Shown: piece by piece, positions 16,329 through 25,238 of the stretch
Layout of the letters: the number at the start of each line of letters is the position of its first letter
Numbering within the stretch: the stretch's first letter is position 1
Source: Christiangramia flava JLT2011
GTDB lineage: Bacteria; Bacteroidota; Bacteroidia; Flavobacteriales; Flavobacteriaceae
Direction of reading: 5' to 3'
Length of the DNA stretch: 64,000 nucleotides
Assembly: GCF_001951155.1 (NCBI RefSeq)
Contig: NZ_CP016359.1
Location: 2,008,001 to 2,072,000, forward strand
Notes under the pieces: generated by a model
Databases searched by the model: none
Seen by the model: only the letters and a program-made list of their open reading frames with translations
What the model was told of the DNA's origin: nothing
Position numbers and translations under genes: made by a program

Positions 16329-17361
16329 ATTTCCTGTAGTATTCTTTTATGGTATTTTCCGCAGGTTTATTTTGCGGAGTAAAACGATCGTTTTCAAGTC
16401 CGCCGCTGGTTTCATGCTGATGCCATTTCCAAAGAAACCCTCCTGCAAACCAGTTTTCTGTCCAGAATTCCTGGTAGGTGGCTTCCAGAGCGCGAGCTTG
16501 TAAACCATGATTCGTTTCAGTTTTTTCCCTGCCCGAATGCCAGGGCTCTTTTACAGCAAAATCAATACTTCGGTAACCGTATTCTGTAAAGAGAACGGGT
16601 TTGTCATATTCCTCGGAAAGATCTTTCAACATCGATTTATGTTTCTGCCAGCCCGACCTGATTTCCTGTAGTTTCGGTGCGACTTTGTCGCTTAATGGGA
16701 AGTATGCATCGACACCAATATAATCCAGCGATTTCCAAATTTCTGTTTGATCTACTTTATCCCAGTTTTCAGCATAAACAAGTTTGCCATGATATTGATC
16801 ACGAATTTCAGCAATCAATTCACCCCAGAATTCAGGCCTGTTTTTTACAAAATTGTAGAGTTCTGTGCCGATACAGAAAAGTTCCACCTGGTGTTTTTCG
16901 GCGATTTCAACATACAGCAAAATATATTCCCGGTAAGAGTTTTCGAATTGAGCCCAGTCTTGATCAGTTTTAAAATTAAGATCTCCGGTAAATGATCCAT
17001 TCCGAAGCCAGATGTGTGGCTTCATCATCACTTTTATGTTATGCTGATGCAATTTGTCTATTGCCTGTTCAATGCCTTCCACCCGCTCCCCAAACCATTG
17101 CCTGTCTGAATTAAAATGTAACTCGGGAGAATCTTCCGAACTAAGAAAAGCATAGGGCATCAACGCAGCGGCGTTTGCGTTGATATCTATCAATCGGTTT
17201 GCCTGTTTTTCCGTTAGGCTATCGCGAGAAGCGACCAGGCTTATCCCATTGTACTTTTTCAGTAATTGATCAGATTGGCAGGAACTGGCAGAAACCCAAA
17301 GCAACATCAGCAAAAGCATGCTGGAAAAATCATTTCTAAAAAGCAATTTGGTAGTTTTCAT
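16318..17361 (-). CDS. GH113-like TIM-barrel glycoside hydrolase lipoprotein
   Basis: A 347-residue lipoprotein with lipobox SASSC (Cys near 28). The body is a TIM barrel of the GH113/GTA type: KLHQHNIKVMMKPHIWLRNG near 101-120, the acid/base segment LFCIGTELYNF with Glu near residue 161, and the nucleophile-strand segment KPVLFTEYGYRS with Glu near 262. These two Glu positions are as expected for a clan-A retaining glycosidase. GH113 includes beta-mannanases; substrate cannot be read here. It is encoded opposite to the arsenosugar-type genes, convergent with TIGR04283 by 11 bases and divergent from the FAD-reductase gene. It probably acts at the periplasmic or outer face of a membrane. Confidence 0.8.
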   Translation of the reverse strand: MKTTKLLFRNDFSSMLLLMLLWVSASSCQSDQLLKKYNGISLVASRDSLTEKQANRLIDINANAAALMPYAFLSSEDSPELHFNSDRQWFGERVEGIEQAIDKLHQHNIKVMMKPHIWLRNGSFTGDLNFKTDQDWAQFENSYREYILLYVEIAEKHQVELFCIGTELYNFVKNRPEFWGELIAEIRDQYHGKLVYAENWDKVDQTEIWKSLDYIGVDAYFPLSDKVAPKLQEIRSGWQKHKSMLKDLSEEYDKPVLFTEYGYRSIDFAVKEPWHSGREKTETNHGLQARALEATYQEFWTENWFAGGFLWKWHQHETSGGLENDRFTPQNKPAENTIKEYYRKFKR

Positions 17362-17466
17362 CTTAATTGAATACGGTCTTGGGATTCTGCTATATTTCTG
17401 CGTACTTTACTATGCAGGACTTCCGCAATTCTCAGCGACAGTTCATTGCCAAATTATGAAATTTTC

Positions 17467-18759
17467 ATGAAGCATATTGTTATTCTTGGCAACGGAATTT
17501 CCGGCATCACTGCAGCTCGTCATATTCGGAAAAGATCAGATCATAAGATCACGATAATTTCCGGGGAATCAGATTATTTCTTTTCCAGAACAGCTTTGAT
17601 GTATGTTTATATGGGTCATATGAAATGGGATCATTTACAGCCCTATGAAAACTGGTTCTGGGAGAAGAATGACCTGAACCTGGTGAAAGCCTGGGTGGAA
17701 AAGATCGATTTTGATCAGAAAAAATTAAGACTTTCTTCCGGAAGCCCGATAGAATACGATCAATTAGTCCTGGCTACAGGTTCAATCCCGAATAAATTCG
17801 GTTGGGAAGGGCAGGATTTGCCTGGCGTGCAGGGACTGGTTAGTAAACAGGATTTGATCGAGCTGGAAGAAAATACCAAATTCACCCGAAAAGCAGTGAT
17901 TGTTGGTGGAGGTTTGATAGGCGTGGAACTGGCAGAAATGCTTAGAACACGTAAGATCGAGGTTACTATGCTCGTTCGGGAAAAAGAGTTCTGGCATAGC
18001 GTTCTGCCACTAAAAGATGCTAAAATGATTGCTGAACATATCGAATCTCACGGAGTGAAAATTCTGAAAGAGACCCAGCTTGAAACGATCAATCCAGGTG
18101 AAAATGGTAGGGTGCGATCGGTTACTACCTCAACCGGAGAAGAAATTGAATGTGAACTGGTAGGCCTTTGTGCCGGGGTGAGACCGGCAATTGAATTTTT
18201 AAAAGGTTCAGAATTAGAAACTGATAATGGAATTCTCGTTAATGAATTTCTGGAAACGAATATTCCTGATGTTTATGCAATTGGAGACTGCGCACAGCAG
18301 CGAAAGGCGATCGGTCAGCGAAAACCTGTGGAGGCTGTTTGGTATACAGGCCGTATGATGGGTGAAACTGTGGCCCTGACTTTAACCGGGAATAAGCAAA
18401 AATACAATCCCGGAAACTGGTTCAATTCGGCTAAATTTTTCGATGTGGAATATCAAACATATGGCTGGGTATGGTCAAAACCGAAGGAATATGAAAAACA
18501 CTTTCGCTGGCAACATACCACTGAACCTAGAGCAATCACGATTTCTTTTAATTCGGAAACAGAATTGTTTCAGGGAATCAATACGTATGGAATCAGGCTT
18601 CGGCATGAAGTGATCGATCGCTGGCTGAATGAACAGCGTAAAATTGGTTATGTACTGGCAAATCTTAAAGAGGCCAATTTCGATCCGGAGTTTTATGATC
18701 GTTATGAAAAACAAATATTTCAAAGTTTTAAAAATAACCTGCAGCAGGCAACGATATGA
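17467..18759 (+). CDS. FAD-dependent NAD(P)H oxidoreductase
   Basis: A 430-residue flavoprotein of the pyridine nucleotide-disulfide oxidoreductase superfamily, resembling the N-terminal module of NirB or a rubredoxin/ferredoxin reductase. FAD-binding HIVILGNGISGITAA opens the protein, LVLATGSIP closes the FAD domain near residue 100, the NAD(P)-binding motif is AVIVGGGLIGVELAEML near 139-155, and the second FAD segment is DVYAIGDCA near 268-276. The start at 17467 is preferred over ATG 17446 because it places the GxGxxG strand at the N-terminus. The stop overlaps the next gene by 4 bases (ATGA), so it is coupled to the membrane ferredoxin and probably reduces it. Confidence 0.85.
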   Translation: MKHIVILGNGISGITAARHIRKRSDHKITIISGESDYFFSRTALMYVYMGHMKWDHLQPYENWFWEKNDLNLVKAWVEKIDFDQKKLRLSSGSPIEYDQLVLATGSIPNKFGWEGQDLPGVQGLVSKQDLIELEENTKFTRKAVIVGGGLIGVELAEMLRTRKIEVTMLVREKEFWHSVLPLKDAKMIAEHIESHGVKILKETQLETINPGENGRVRSVTTSTGEEIECELVGLCAGVRPAIEFLKGSELETDNGILVNEFLETNIPDVYAIGDCAQQRKAIGQRKPVEAVWYTGRMMGETVALTLTGNKQKYNPGNWFNSAKFFDVEYQTYGWVWSKPKEYEKHFRWQHTTEPRAITISFNSETELFQGINTYGIRLRHEVIDRWLNEQRKIGYVLANLKEANFDPEFYDRYEKQIFQSFKNNLQQATI

Positions 18760-20339
18760 GTAGAATAGAACATAATATGGCTATGACCGGTGAAAGCCCG
18801 GCATCTATTTCAACAATTCAGAAAATTGCCACAACCGCGGGATTAATTGGTTTGAGCATTTTGCTGTTGGCAGTTGCAAACGTCAGTTTTCCGAATAAAG
18901 CACTTTTTCTAAGTCTGTCTTTAGGTTTGATCAGCATTGGAACCATTGTTTTTGCGGTCCATGCTTACAATGGTAAGCATGCCGGAATCAAAAATGACGG
19001 TGTCTGGTTTAAATCCATGACCAATCGTGGAATTCTGGGTTGGATAGCAGGAATTGCCCTCACACTGTTTTATATTATTCTTTATTGGTTTCCACAATAT
19101 TTGGGACTCAATGCGGAAGGTGACAATACGGGTGTCATAGCACTTTTTGATCCTTTAAGCCGAATTATTAGTGGTAATCCTGCCAGCCAGTGGTTTGTGT
19201 ACGGAACGCTTTATACGCTGGCAATTTTGATTTTCGGCTTTAAATTTATTCTGAAATATCGCCATAACAGGTACGAAGTGATTCGCACAATTTCGGTCAT
19301 GTTCTTCCAGACTGCTTTCGCGTTTATCATCCCGGAGATTCTGGCAAAACTGAACGAACCTTATTACGATTTCAAAAATATCTGGCCACTCAATTACGAC
19401 CTGTTCGCCGGTTATCGCATCGACGGATTCCTGTCTGCTGGTAATTTGGGTGTTTTGATGCTCATCTTCGGAATTATTTCCATTTTCGTGATCACACCAA
19501 TCCTTACTTACAGGTATGGCAAAAGGTGGTATTGCTCCTGGGTTTGTGGTTGTGGTGGTCTCGCAGAAACTGCCGGAGACCCTTATCGCCATTTGTCTGA
19601 TAAATCGCAGTTTGCCTGGAAGGTCGAGCGCTGGGTCATACATTCCGTTTTGGTTTTTGTAACGGTAATGACCATTGCCGTTGTTTATTCCTACCTCGGT
19701 GAAAATGCCGATCGTTTCTGGCTGACCAAAGATCTCTTTTTATGGGGCATGGCCGGACTGCTTACGGTAATTTTCAGTTTGATCATGATATTTAAGCGCA
19801 ACGAACTGGCAAAGGATGCCAAAATTGGTGCCATTGCGTATCTCGCCATCATTTTAGGAATTATTTCGATCAACTATTTCGGTGGGAATTATAATATCTT
19901 CTTTTTTGATGCTTATAAATTGCGTGAATGGTATGGTTTTCTGATTGGCGCAGCATTTTCCGGGGTAATTGGTGTTGGATTTTACCCAATCTTCGGAAGT
20001 CGCGTCTGGTGCCGTTTTGGATGCCCTATGGCGGCGATCCTTGGAATGCAGCAGCGTTTGTTTTCCAAATTCCGAATAACGACAAATGGGGGGCAGTGTA
20101 TTTCCTGTGGTAATTGTTCCACTTATTGCGAAATGGGCATCGATGTTCGCGCGTACGCCCAGAAAGGTCAGAATATCGTTCGCTCCAGTTGTGTGGGCTG
20201 CGGAATTTGTTCTGCGGTTTGTCCGCGTGGTGTTTTAAAACTGGAAAATGCTTCAACAAAAAACAGGATTAATTCTGAAGAAGTGCTTCTTGGAAACGAC
20301 GTAAACCTGTTAGATTTGCTGAACCAGAAATCAGAATAA
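18756..20339 (+). CDS. Membrane-bound 4Fe-4S ferredoxin protein (NapH/CcoG-like)
   Basis: A 527-residue polytopic inner-membrane protein with about 8-9 hydrophobic segments and a C-terminal cytoplasmic ferredoxin domain. Two complete 4Fe-4S motifs are visible: CISCGNCSTYCE (about 449-460) and CVGCGICSAVCP (about 476-487). Two further Cys clusters sit at membrane borders: WCSWVCGCGG near residue 260 and VWCRFGCPM near 417, as in NapH/RdxA-type proteins. It most likely passes electrons from the FAD reductase (coupled ATGA overlap) to a membrane acceptor. The acceptor is unknown. It overlaps the next, disrupted gene by one base (TAATG). Confidence 0.85.
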   Translation: MSRIEHNMAMTGESPASISTIQKIATTAGLIGLSILLLAVANVSFPNKALFLSLSLGLISIGTIVFAVHAYNGKHAGIKNDGVWFKSMTNRGILGWIAGIALTLFYIILYWFPQYLGLNAEGDNTGVIALFDPLSRIISGNPASQWFVYGTLYTLAILIFGFKFILKYRHNRYEVIRTISVMFFQTAFAFIIPEILAKLNEPYYDFKNIWPLNYDLFAGYRIDGFLSAGNLGVLMLIFGIISIFVITPILTYRYGKRWYCSWVCGCGGLAETAGDPYRHLSDKSQFAWKVERWVIHSVLVFVTVMTIAVVYSYLGENADRFWLTKDLFLWGMAGLLTVIFSLIMIFKRNELAKDAKIGAIAYLAIILGIISINYFGGNYNIFFFDAYKLREWYGFLIGAAFSGVIGVGFYPIFGSRVWCRFGCPMAAILGMQQRLFSKFRITTNGGQCISCGNCSTYCEMGIDVRAYAQKGQNIVRSSCVGCGICSAVCPRGVLKLENASTKNRINSEEVLLGNDVNLLDLLNQKSE

Positions 20340-21043
20340 TGGAAATTATTGATCTGAGCCAGGAAATTTACGATGGAATGCCTGTCTATAAAGTTCTTCC
20401 TGAAGTGAAAATCTGCATGCATGCTTCGCATGAAGAATGGAATGGGGAAGAGATCATTGGCGAGCCAACTCCAAGTGTATATAAGCTGGAAATGAGCGAA
20501 CATACCGGCACGCATGTGGATGCTTTAAGCCATATGCGGAAGGAGGATAAAGGTAAATCTATAGACACCATGCCGCTGAGCATGTTTTATACGGAGGGTC
20601 TTTGCCTTGATTTTTCTGAAAAGGGATTGAAGGAGATCATTACTTCTGAAGAAATTCAGCAAAAACTAAAAGATATCGATGAAACTCTGAAAGCTGGCGA
20701 TACTATTTTGCTCCATACGGGTCATTATCAAAAGCATTTTAATACTGAAAACTGGCCCGACGGACCGGGAATTTCAGCTGAAGCCGCCAGGTGAATGGGA
20801 AACCATGGGATCTCAGCATTTGGTGTGGAGACCATGTCGCCAGGCGTTCCGAAGATTTCCAATAAAGAAGTCCACCACATTTGCGGGGAATTGGGATTTA
20901 CGCATTATGAAAATATGATCAACCTGGATAAACTGGTGGACCGAGGCCGTTTCAGATTTTGTGCTTTTCCGCTTAAAATACGAGGAGGAACCGGTTCGCC
21001 TGTAAGAGCCGTGGCAATTTTCGACCAATCACAAAATTTTTAG
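20339..21043 (+). pseudogene. Cyclase-family (kynurenine-formamidase-like) gene with in-frame TGA
   Basis: A metal-dependent hydrolase of the cyclase/formamidase fold, interrupted by one TGA. Codons 1-151 carry the metal-binding motif H55-x-GTH59-x-D61-xxx-H65. The TGA is codon 152 (20792-20794), after GPGISAEAAR, and the same frame continues with MGNHGISAFGVETMSPG and a normal C-terminus to 21043. In relatives this position is normally Trp (AARW-L type), so TGG to TGA is the simplest explanation. Total length of 234 codons is family-typical. Either the gene is dead, the stop is read through, or the base is an error. The start overlaps the ferredoxin stop by one base, so it belongs to that operon. 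Confidence 0.8.
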
Positions 21044-21049
21044 CAACTC

Positions 21050-21745
21050 TTGCAGCATTCAATAATCAAGGTTATTATTCCAGCCCATAACGAGGCAGAT
21101 TCGATTGGTCATGTTATAAACGATATTCCAGGCTATGTTGAGGAGGTGATCGTGGTAAGTAATAATTCGACCGATGCTACGGAAGAAGTTGCAAGAAAAG
21201 CCGGAGCTACGGTACTTTCCGAAGCTCAGAAAGGTTATGGTTATGCGTGTTTAAACGGAATGGCGCATATCGCCGCACAAAACCAAAAGCCTGATATTAT
21301 CGTATTTCTTGATGGTGATTATAGTGATTTTCCGCAGGAAATGGACCTGATTTTAAAGCCGATCCAGGAAGAAAATAAAGACCTGGTCATTGGTGCCAGG
21401 GTTGCTGAATGGCGGGAAAAAGGCTCCATGACCTTTCCGCAGATCTTCGGAAACTGGCTTGCCACATCACTGATGAAAGTATTTTTCAAATCAGAGTTTA
21501 CAGATCTTGGACCATTTCGGGCGATCAAATATGAGAAATTGCTGCAATTGCAAATGGAAGACAAGACTTATGGCTGGACCGTTGAAATGCAGCTGAAAGC
21601 TTTACGACAAAACTTAAGCTATGCCGAGGTTCCCGTTCACTACAGAAACCGGATAGGCGTATCAAAAGTTTCCGGAACGGTGAAAGGTGCTATATTTGCA
21701 GGCATAAAAATCCTTGGCTGGATCTTTAAATACAGTTTTAAATGA
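21050..21745 (+). CDS. Family 2 glycosyltransferase (polyprenyl-phosphate sugar synthase type)
   Basis: A 231-residue GT-A enzyme of the dolichyl-phosphate-mannose synthase-like group. IKVIIPAHNEADSIGHVI at the N-terminus, VVSNNSTDATEEVA near 36-49, VFLDGDYSDFP with the D-x-D site near 87-97, and the late segment GWTVEMQLKAL with VPVHYRNRIGVSKVSGT are typical. The start is TTG at 21050, only 6 bases after the cyclase stop; no better ATG exists upstream of the conserved N-terminus. The stop overlaps the next gene by 4 bases (ATGA). It may form a lipid-linked sugar for the two membrane proteins downstream. Confidence 0.87.
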   Translation: MQHSIIKVIIPAHNEADSIGHVINDIPGYVEEVIVVSNNSTDATEEVARKAGATVLSEAQKGYGYACLNGMAHIAAQNQKPDIIVFLDGDYSDFPQEMDLILKPIQEENKDLVIGARVAEWREKGSMTFPQIFGNWLATSLMKVFFKSEFTDLGPFRAIKYEKLLQLQMEDKTYGWTVEMQLKALRQNLSYAEVPVHYRNRIGVSKVSGTVKGAIFAGIKILGWIFKYSFK

Positions 21746-23214
21746 TTGATAGTGCGATAATTGTTGTGTACACGCTGGCTTTACTGGTGATTTTCCTGTA
21801 CAGCCTGTCCCAACTGCATTTATTGATCAATTATTTCCGCGCGAAACGAAGCGTCGATACTTCAGAAAAATTTGATTTTAATGTTGAAGGGTATCCGCAG
21901 GTAACCATCCAGCTGCCACTTTACAATGAATATTACGTGGTGGAGCGACTGCTTCGGAATATTGCCAAAATAGATTATCCAAAAAATAAGCTGGAGATCC
22001 AGGTTTTAGATGATTCCACCGATCAGTCTGTTTTAAAAACGGCAGGAATTATTTCGGAATTACAAAATGACGGGTTGAATATTCAGCATATCCGAAGAGA
22101 AAAACGTGTCGGTTTTAAAGCCGGGGCATTGAAGGAAGGTTTGCAGATCGCCAGCGGGGAATTCATCGCGGTATTCGATTCTGATTTCGTTCCGGGAGAA
22201 AACTGGCTGAAAGAAACCGTTCCATATTTTAAGAACGAAAATATAGGCGTGGTGCAGACGCGCTGGGGTCATTTGAATCGCGATTATTCATTGCTGACCA
22301 GAATTCAGGCATTTGCTCTGGACTTTCATTTTATTCTGGAGCAAACCGGTAGAAACTTCGGGAGGAATTTTATCAATTTTAATGGTACAGCCGGCATCTG
22401 GCGAAGAGAGTGTATTCTTGATGCCGGTAATTGGAGTGGCGATACGTTAACCGAAGATCTGGACCTAAGTTACCGCGCCCAGATGAAAAAATGGGATTTC
22501 AAATACCTCGAGAATGTCGAAACTCCGGCTGAATTGCCGGTTGTGATCAGTGCGGCACGAAGTCAGCAATTTAGGTGGAATAAAGGCGCAGCTGAAAATT
22601 TCAGAAAAAATTACTGGAAATTGCTGAATGATTCATCGGTTTCTTTTAGTACCAAATTTCATGGTTTCTTTCACTTGCTGAATTCCAGCATGTTTTTGAT
22701 CGTTTTACTACTGTCGATCCTAAGTGTTCCAGTTCTGTATATAAAAAGCACCAATCCTGCATTCAGCTGGTATTTTAATGTTCTTGCCGCTTTTGCCGTA
22801 AGTACCTTGATCTTTTTTGTTTGCTATTATGTGGCTTATGCCCGTATTCATGGAAATTCTTTCAGAACATTTTTCAGGTTTATCGGGATGTTTTTGACGT
22901 TTTTCTCTATCGCTATGGGATTTTCTGTTCACAACAGCCTGGCAGTTCTGGAAGGACATTTTGGAAAAAAATCTGAATTTATTCGTACGCCGAAATTTAA
23001 TATCTCCAACCTGAAAGACAGCTGGAAAGGAAATCGTTATTTAAGCGGCCGCTTTTCTAAAAATATCGTGATCGAAGGTTTGCTGTTTCTCTATTTCGGT
23101 TTTGCCATTTGGAGCGCATTCCATTTAAATGACTTCGGATTACTTGTTTTTCACCTTATGTTGTTCAGCGGATTCGGTTTTGTTTTCTTCAATAGTCTGA
23201 AAGCCGAAGTTTAG
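21742..23214 (+). CDS. Membrane family 2 glycosyltransferase (cellulose-synthase-like)
   Basis: A 490-residue processive-type GT2. One membrane segment at residues 1-30 is followed by the cytoplasmic catalytic domain: VTIQLPLYNEYYVVERLL, LDDSTDQS (D-D), FDSDFVPG (D-x-D), TEDLDLSYRA (TED) and QQFRWNKGAAEN (Q-x-x-R-W) near 273-284, the full set of processive GT2 motifs. Four to five membrane helices follow. It joins a beta-linked sugar onto a growing chain or a lipid. It is coupled by a 4-base overlap to the preceding GT2 and followed by another membrane glycosyltransferase. Confidence 0.9.
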   Translation: MIDSAIIVVYTLALLVIFLYSLSQLHLLINYFRAKRSVDTSEKFDFNVEGYPQVTIQLPLYNEYYVVERLLRNIAKIDYPKNKLEIQVLDDSTDQSVLKTAGIISELQNDGLNIQHIRREKRVGFKAGALKEGLQIASGEFIAVFDSDFVPGENWLKETVPYFKNENIGVVQTRWGHLNRDYSLLTRIQAFALDFHFILEQTGRNFGRNFINFNGTAGIWRRECILDAGNWSGDTLTEDLDLSYRAQMKKWDFKYLENVETPAELPVVISAARSQQFRWNKGAAENFRKNYWKLLNDSSVSFSTKFHGFFHLLNSSMFLIVLLLSILSVPVLYIKSTNPAFSWYFNVLAAFAVSTLIFFVCYYVAYARIHGNSFRTFFRFIGMFLTFFSIAMGFSVHNSLAVLEGHFGKKSEFIRTPKFNISNLKDSWKGNRYLSGRFSKNIVIEGLLFLYFGFAIWSAFHLNDFGLLVFHLMLFSGFGFVFFNSLKAEV

Positions 23215-23238
23215 CTATTTTAGCGGCAAAGCTTTTTG

Positions 23239-24594
23239 ATGGATCTTAAGAAATTGCAACTTTACAAATTGCCGATCATCTTCGTGCTGTCCTGTACAGC
23301 TTTCTATTTTTCTTTCGCTTACGATCTCGATCGTACCGATTTTTTCAAATTAGCCGGATTATACCTGGCATTATTTTACTTAAGCTTTAATCTGATACAA
23401 ATGCAGAAAAATAATTTCTGGTTTCTGGCCGGAGCTGCATTGGTATTTCGGTTAGTGTGGTTACTGGCGCTTCCAGATCTTTCCCAGGATTATTTCCGGT
23501 TTATTTGGGATGGAAGGCTTATTGCTGAAGGAATGAATCCATATCAGTTTACGCCAGATCAACTAATGCAGCAACCAGATTTTAATTTATCCCAAGGCGG
23601 GGAACTGGTTGCCGGAATGGGTAATTTAAGTGCTGGTCATTATTCGAATTATCCTCCGGTGAGTCAGTTGATCTTTGGAATCGCGGGATTTCTATCGCCA
23701 GAAAGCATTCTTGGCTCTGTGGTGGTCATGCGCATCATTTTAATACTGGCAGATATCGGGACGCTCTTTATTGGCTGGAAGCTGCTAAAAAAGCTTGATT
23801 TGCCCCAACATCGTATTTTCTGGTATATTCTGAATCCTTTTGTGATCATCGAGCTTACCGGTAATCTGCATTTTGAAGGTGTTATGGCTTTCTTTCTGGT
23901 GTTTTCCCTGTACTTGCTCTATCAGAAAAAATGGTTGCTTTCGGCTGTTTTGATGGGTTTAGCCATCTCGGTAAAACTTTTGCCCTTAGTGCTGTTGCCA
24001 TTTTTGATTCCTTATTTCAGGGAAAAGAGAAATCTTTTAAAATTGCCGGTTTATTATCTTGTTACCAGCCTCGTGGTAATGGTCAGTTTTCTTCCATTTT
24101 ATTCCGAAGAGGTGGTTCAAAATTTTTCTTCCAGTATAGGGCTGTGGTTTGATAAATTTGAATGGAATGCGAGTATTTATTATATCGTTCGCTGGTTCGG
24201 TTACCTGGATAAAGGCTATAATATTATCGAAAGTGCAGGGACAGCTCTGGCGATCTGTACCTTTTTACTAATTATGATCCTGACTTTTCTTCGGAAAGCT
24301 GAAAACCTGAAACAGCTTTTCACCAGTATGCTTTTTGCGGTAAGTATATATCTACTGTTTTCCACGACCGTTCATCCGTGGTATTTAACCATCCCATTGA
24401 TGCTCTCGATTTTTACAAGTTTCAGGTATATGATCATCTGGACCCTGGTGATCATTCTTAGTTATGTTGCCTATTCCAACCCGGAATACCAGGAGAATCT
24501 ATGGCTGGTAGCACTGGAATATCTGGCAGTTGCTTCGTATTTTATGTTGGAATTATTCGGAAGAAAAAAGCCTTTTCAGGCACTGCTAACATAA
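23239..24594 (+). CDS. Polytopic membrane glycosyltransferase (GT87/mannosyltransferase-like)
   Basis: A 451-residue protein with about 10-12 membrane segments. The segment LSQDYFRFIWDGRLIAEGMNPY near residues 76-97 is the extracytoplasmic loop with the acidic catalytic region found in polyprenyl-phosphate-dependent GT-C enzymes of the GT87/DUF2029 type, and HYSNYPPVSQLIFG follows. ATG 23239 is preferred to the adjacent TTG at 23236. The gene follows the processive GT2 by 24 bases and its 3' end overlaps the convergent LAB_N gene by 9 bases. It probably transfers a sugar from a lipid carrier on the periplasmic side. Confidence 0.82.
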   Translation: MDLKKLQLYKLPIIFVLSCTAFYFSFAYDLDRTDFFKLAGLYLALFYLSFNLIQMQKNNFWFLAGAALVFRLVWLLALPDLSQDYFRFIWDGRLIAEGMNPYQFTPDQLMQQPDFNLSQGGELVAGMGNLSAGHYSNYPPVSQLIFGIAGFLSPESILGSVVVMRIILILADIGTLFIGWKLLKKLDLPQHRIFWYILNPFVIIELTGNLHFEGVMAFFLVFSLYLLYQKKWLLSAVLMGLAISVKLLPLVLLPFLIPYFREKRNLLKLPVYYLVTSLVVMVSFLPFYSEEVVQNFSSSIGLWFDKFEWNASIYYIVRWFGYLDKGYNIIESAGTALAICTFLLIMILTFLRKAENLKQLFTSMLFAVSIYLLFSTTVHPWYLTIPLMLSIFTSFRYMIIWTLVIILSYVAYSNPEYQENLWLVALEYLAVASYFMLELFGRKKPFQALLT

Positions 24595-25236
24595 ATGTTT
24601 TGGATGCTCTTCCTGGCAGCTGGCTTTCTTGATGAGGTAAAGATTTCGGACATAAATTAACGCGCCGAAAAAGTGAGCCGACATTAAAACCGGATCTTTT
24701 CTGAAAATTCCATAAGTAAAAAGAATACAGGAGCCAATTAAGCTAAGAATCCAGAATATTCGAGGCAGGCTGGATTCGTTATGTTTTTCTGAATAATACC
24801 ACTGATAGAAGAATCTGGAGGTGTAAACGATCTGCCCAACGATTCCCATAATTACGATCCATTCCGAAAGATTCTCACCTTTAAAAAGATCGCTCCAGTT
24901 CAGGTTTCCGAAGAAAATCACGTAGGCGACCAATAGAAAAGGGATAATGGTTGTGCTAATTTTGAAGATAATATTGCGATCGCTCCATTCATGCTGAATT
25001 TTAAGATTACGCCAATAAAGACCATAGGTTAGGAACTGGCCAATCATGATCGCAAGGTCATTCCGAAGAAAACCGTAGATAAAAAGAAAAATGGCGCCGA
25101 GCAGGCTCAGTTTCCAGAAGAGTACCGGCGTTTCGACTTTTTTGGACTTTTCAGATTTTAACCATTGCGTGATCAGCCTCGCTGAAAAAAGCAATTGCGC
25201 TAAAAATCCTAATCCGAATACCAACCAGTTTCCCAT
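24586..25236 (-). CDS. Tandem LAB_N (lipid-A-disaccharide synthase N-terminal) membrane protein
   Basis: A 216-residue membrane protein built of two similar halves. Residues about 3-80 (WLVFGLGFLAQLLFSARLIT onward) and about 124-205 (WIVIMGIVGQIVYTSRFFYQW onward) each contain a LAB_N domain with the pattern of three helices and a basic segment between. This domain is normally found fused to LpxB but here stands alone and duplicated. Stand-alone LAB_N proteins probably bind or flip a lipid or lipid-linked sugar. It begins 2 bases after the lipoprotein gene upstream on the same strand. Confidence 0.85.
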   Translation of the reverse strand: MGNWLVFGLGFLAQLLFSARLITQWLKSEKSKKVETPVLFWKLSLLGAIFLFIYGFLRNDLAIMIGQFLTYGLYWRNLKIQHEWSDRNIIFKISTTIIPFLLVAYVIFFGNLNWSDLFKGENLSEWIVIMGIVGQIVYTSRFFYQWYYSEKHNESSLPRIFWILSLIGSCILFTYGIFRKDPVLMSAHFFGALIYVRNLYLIKKASCQEEHPKHLC

Positions 25237-25238
25237 AA

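Noticed and set aside
20792..20794. TGA as selenocysteine or as Trp through an altered genetic code
   Set aside because: Other genes in the window end at TGA at family-typical lengths, for example the stop at 13047 and 43951. The expected residue is Trp, not Cys or Sec, and no SECIS-like hairpin was recognised.
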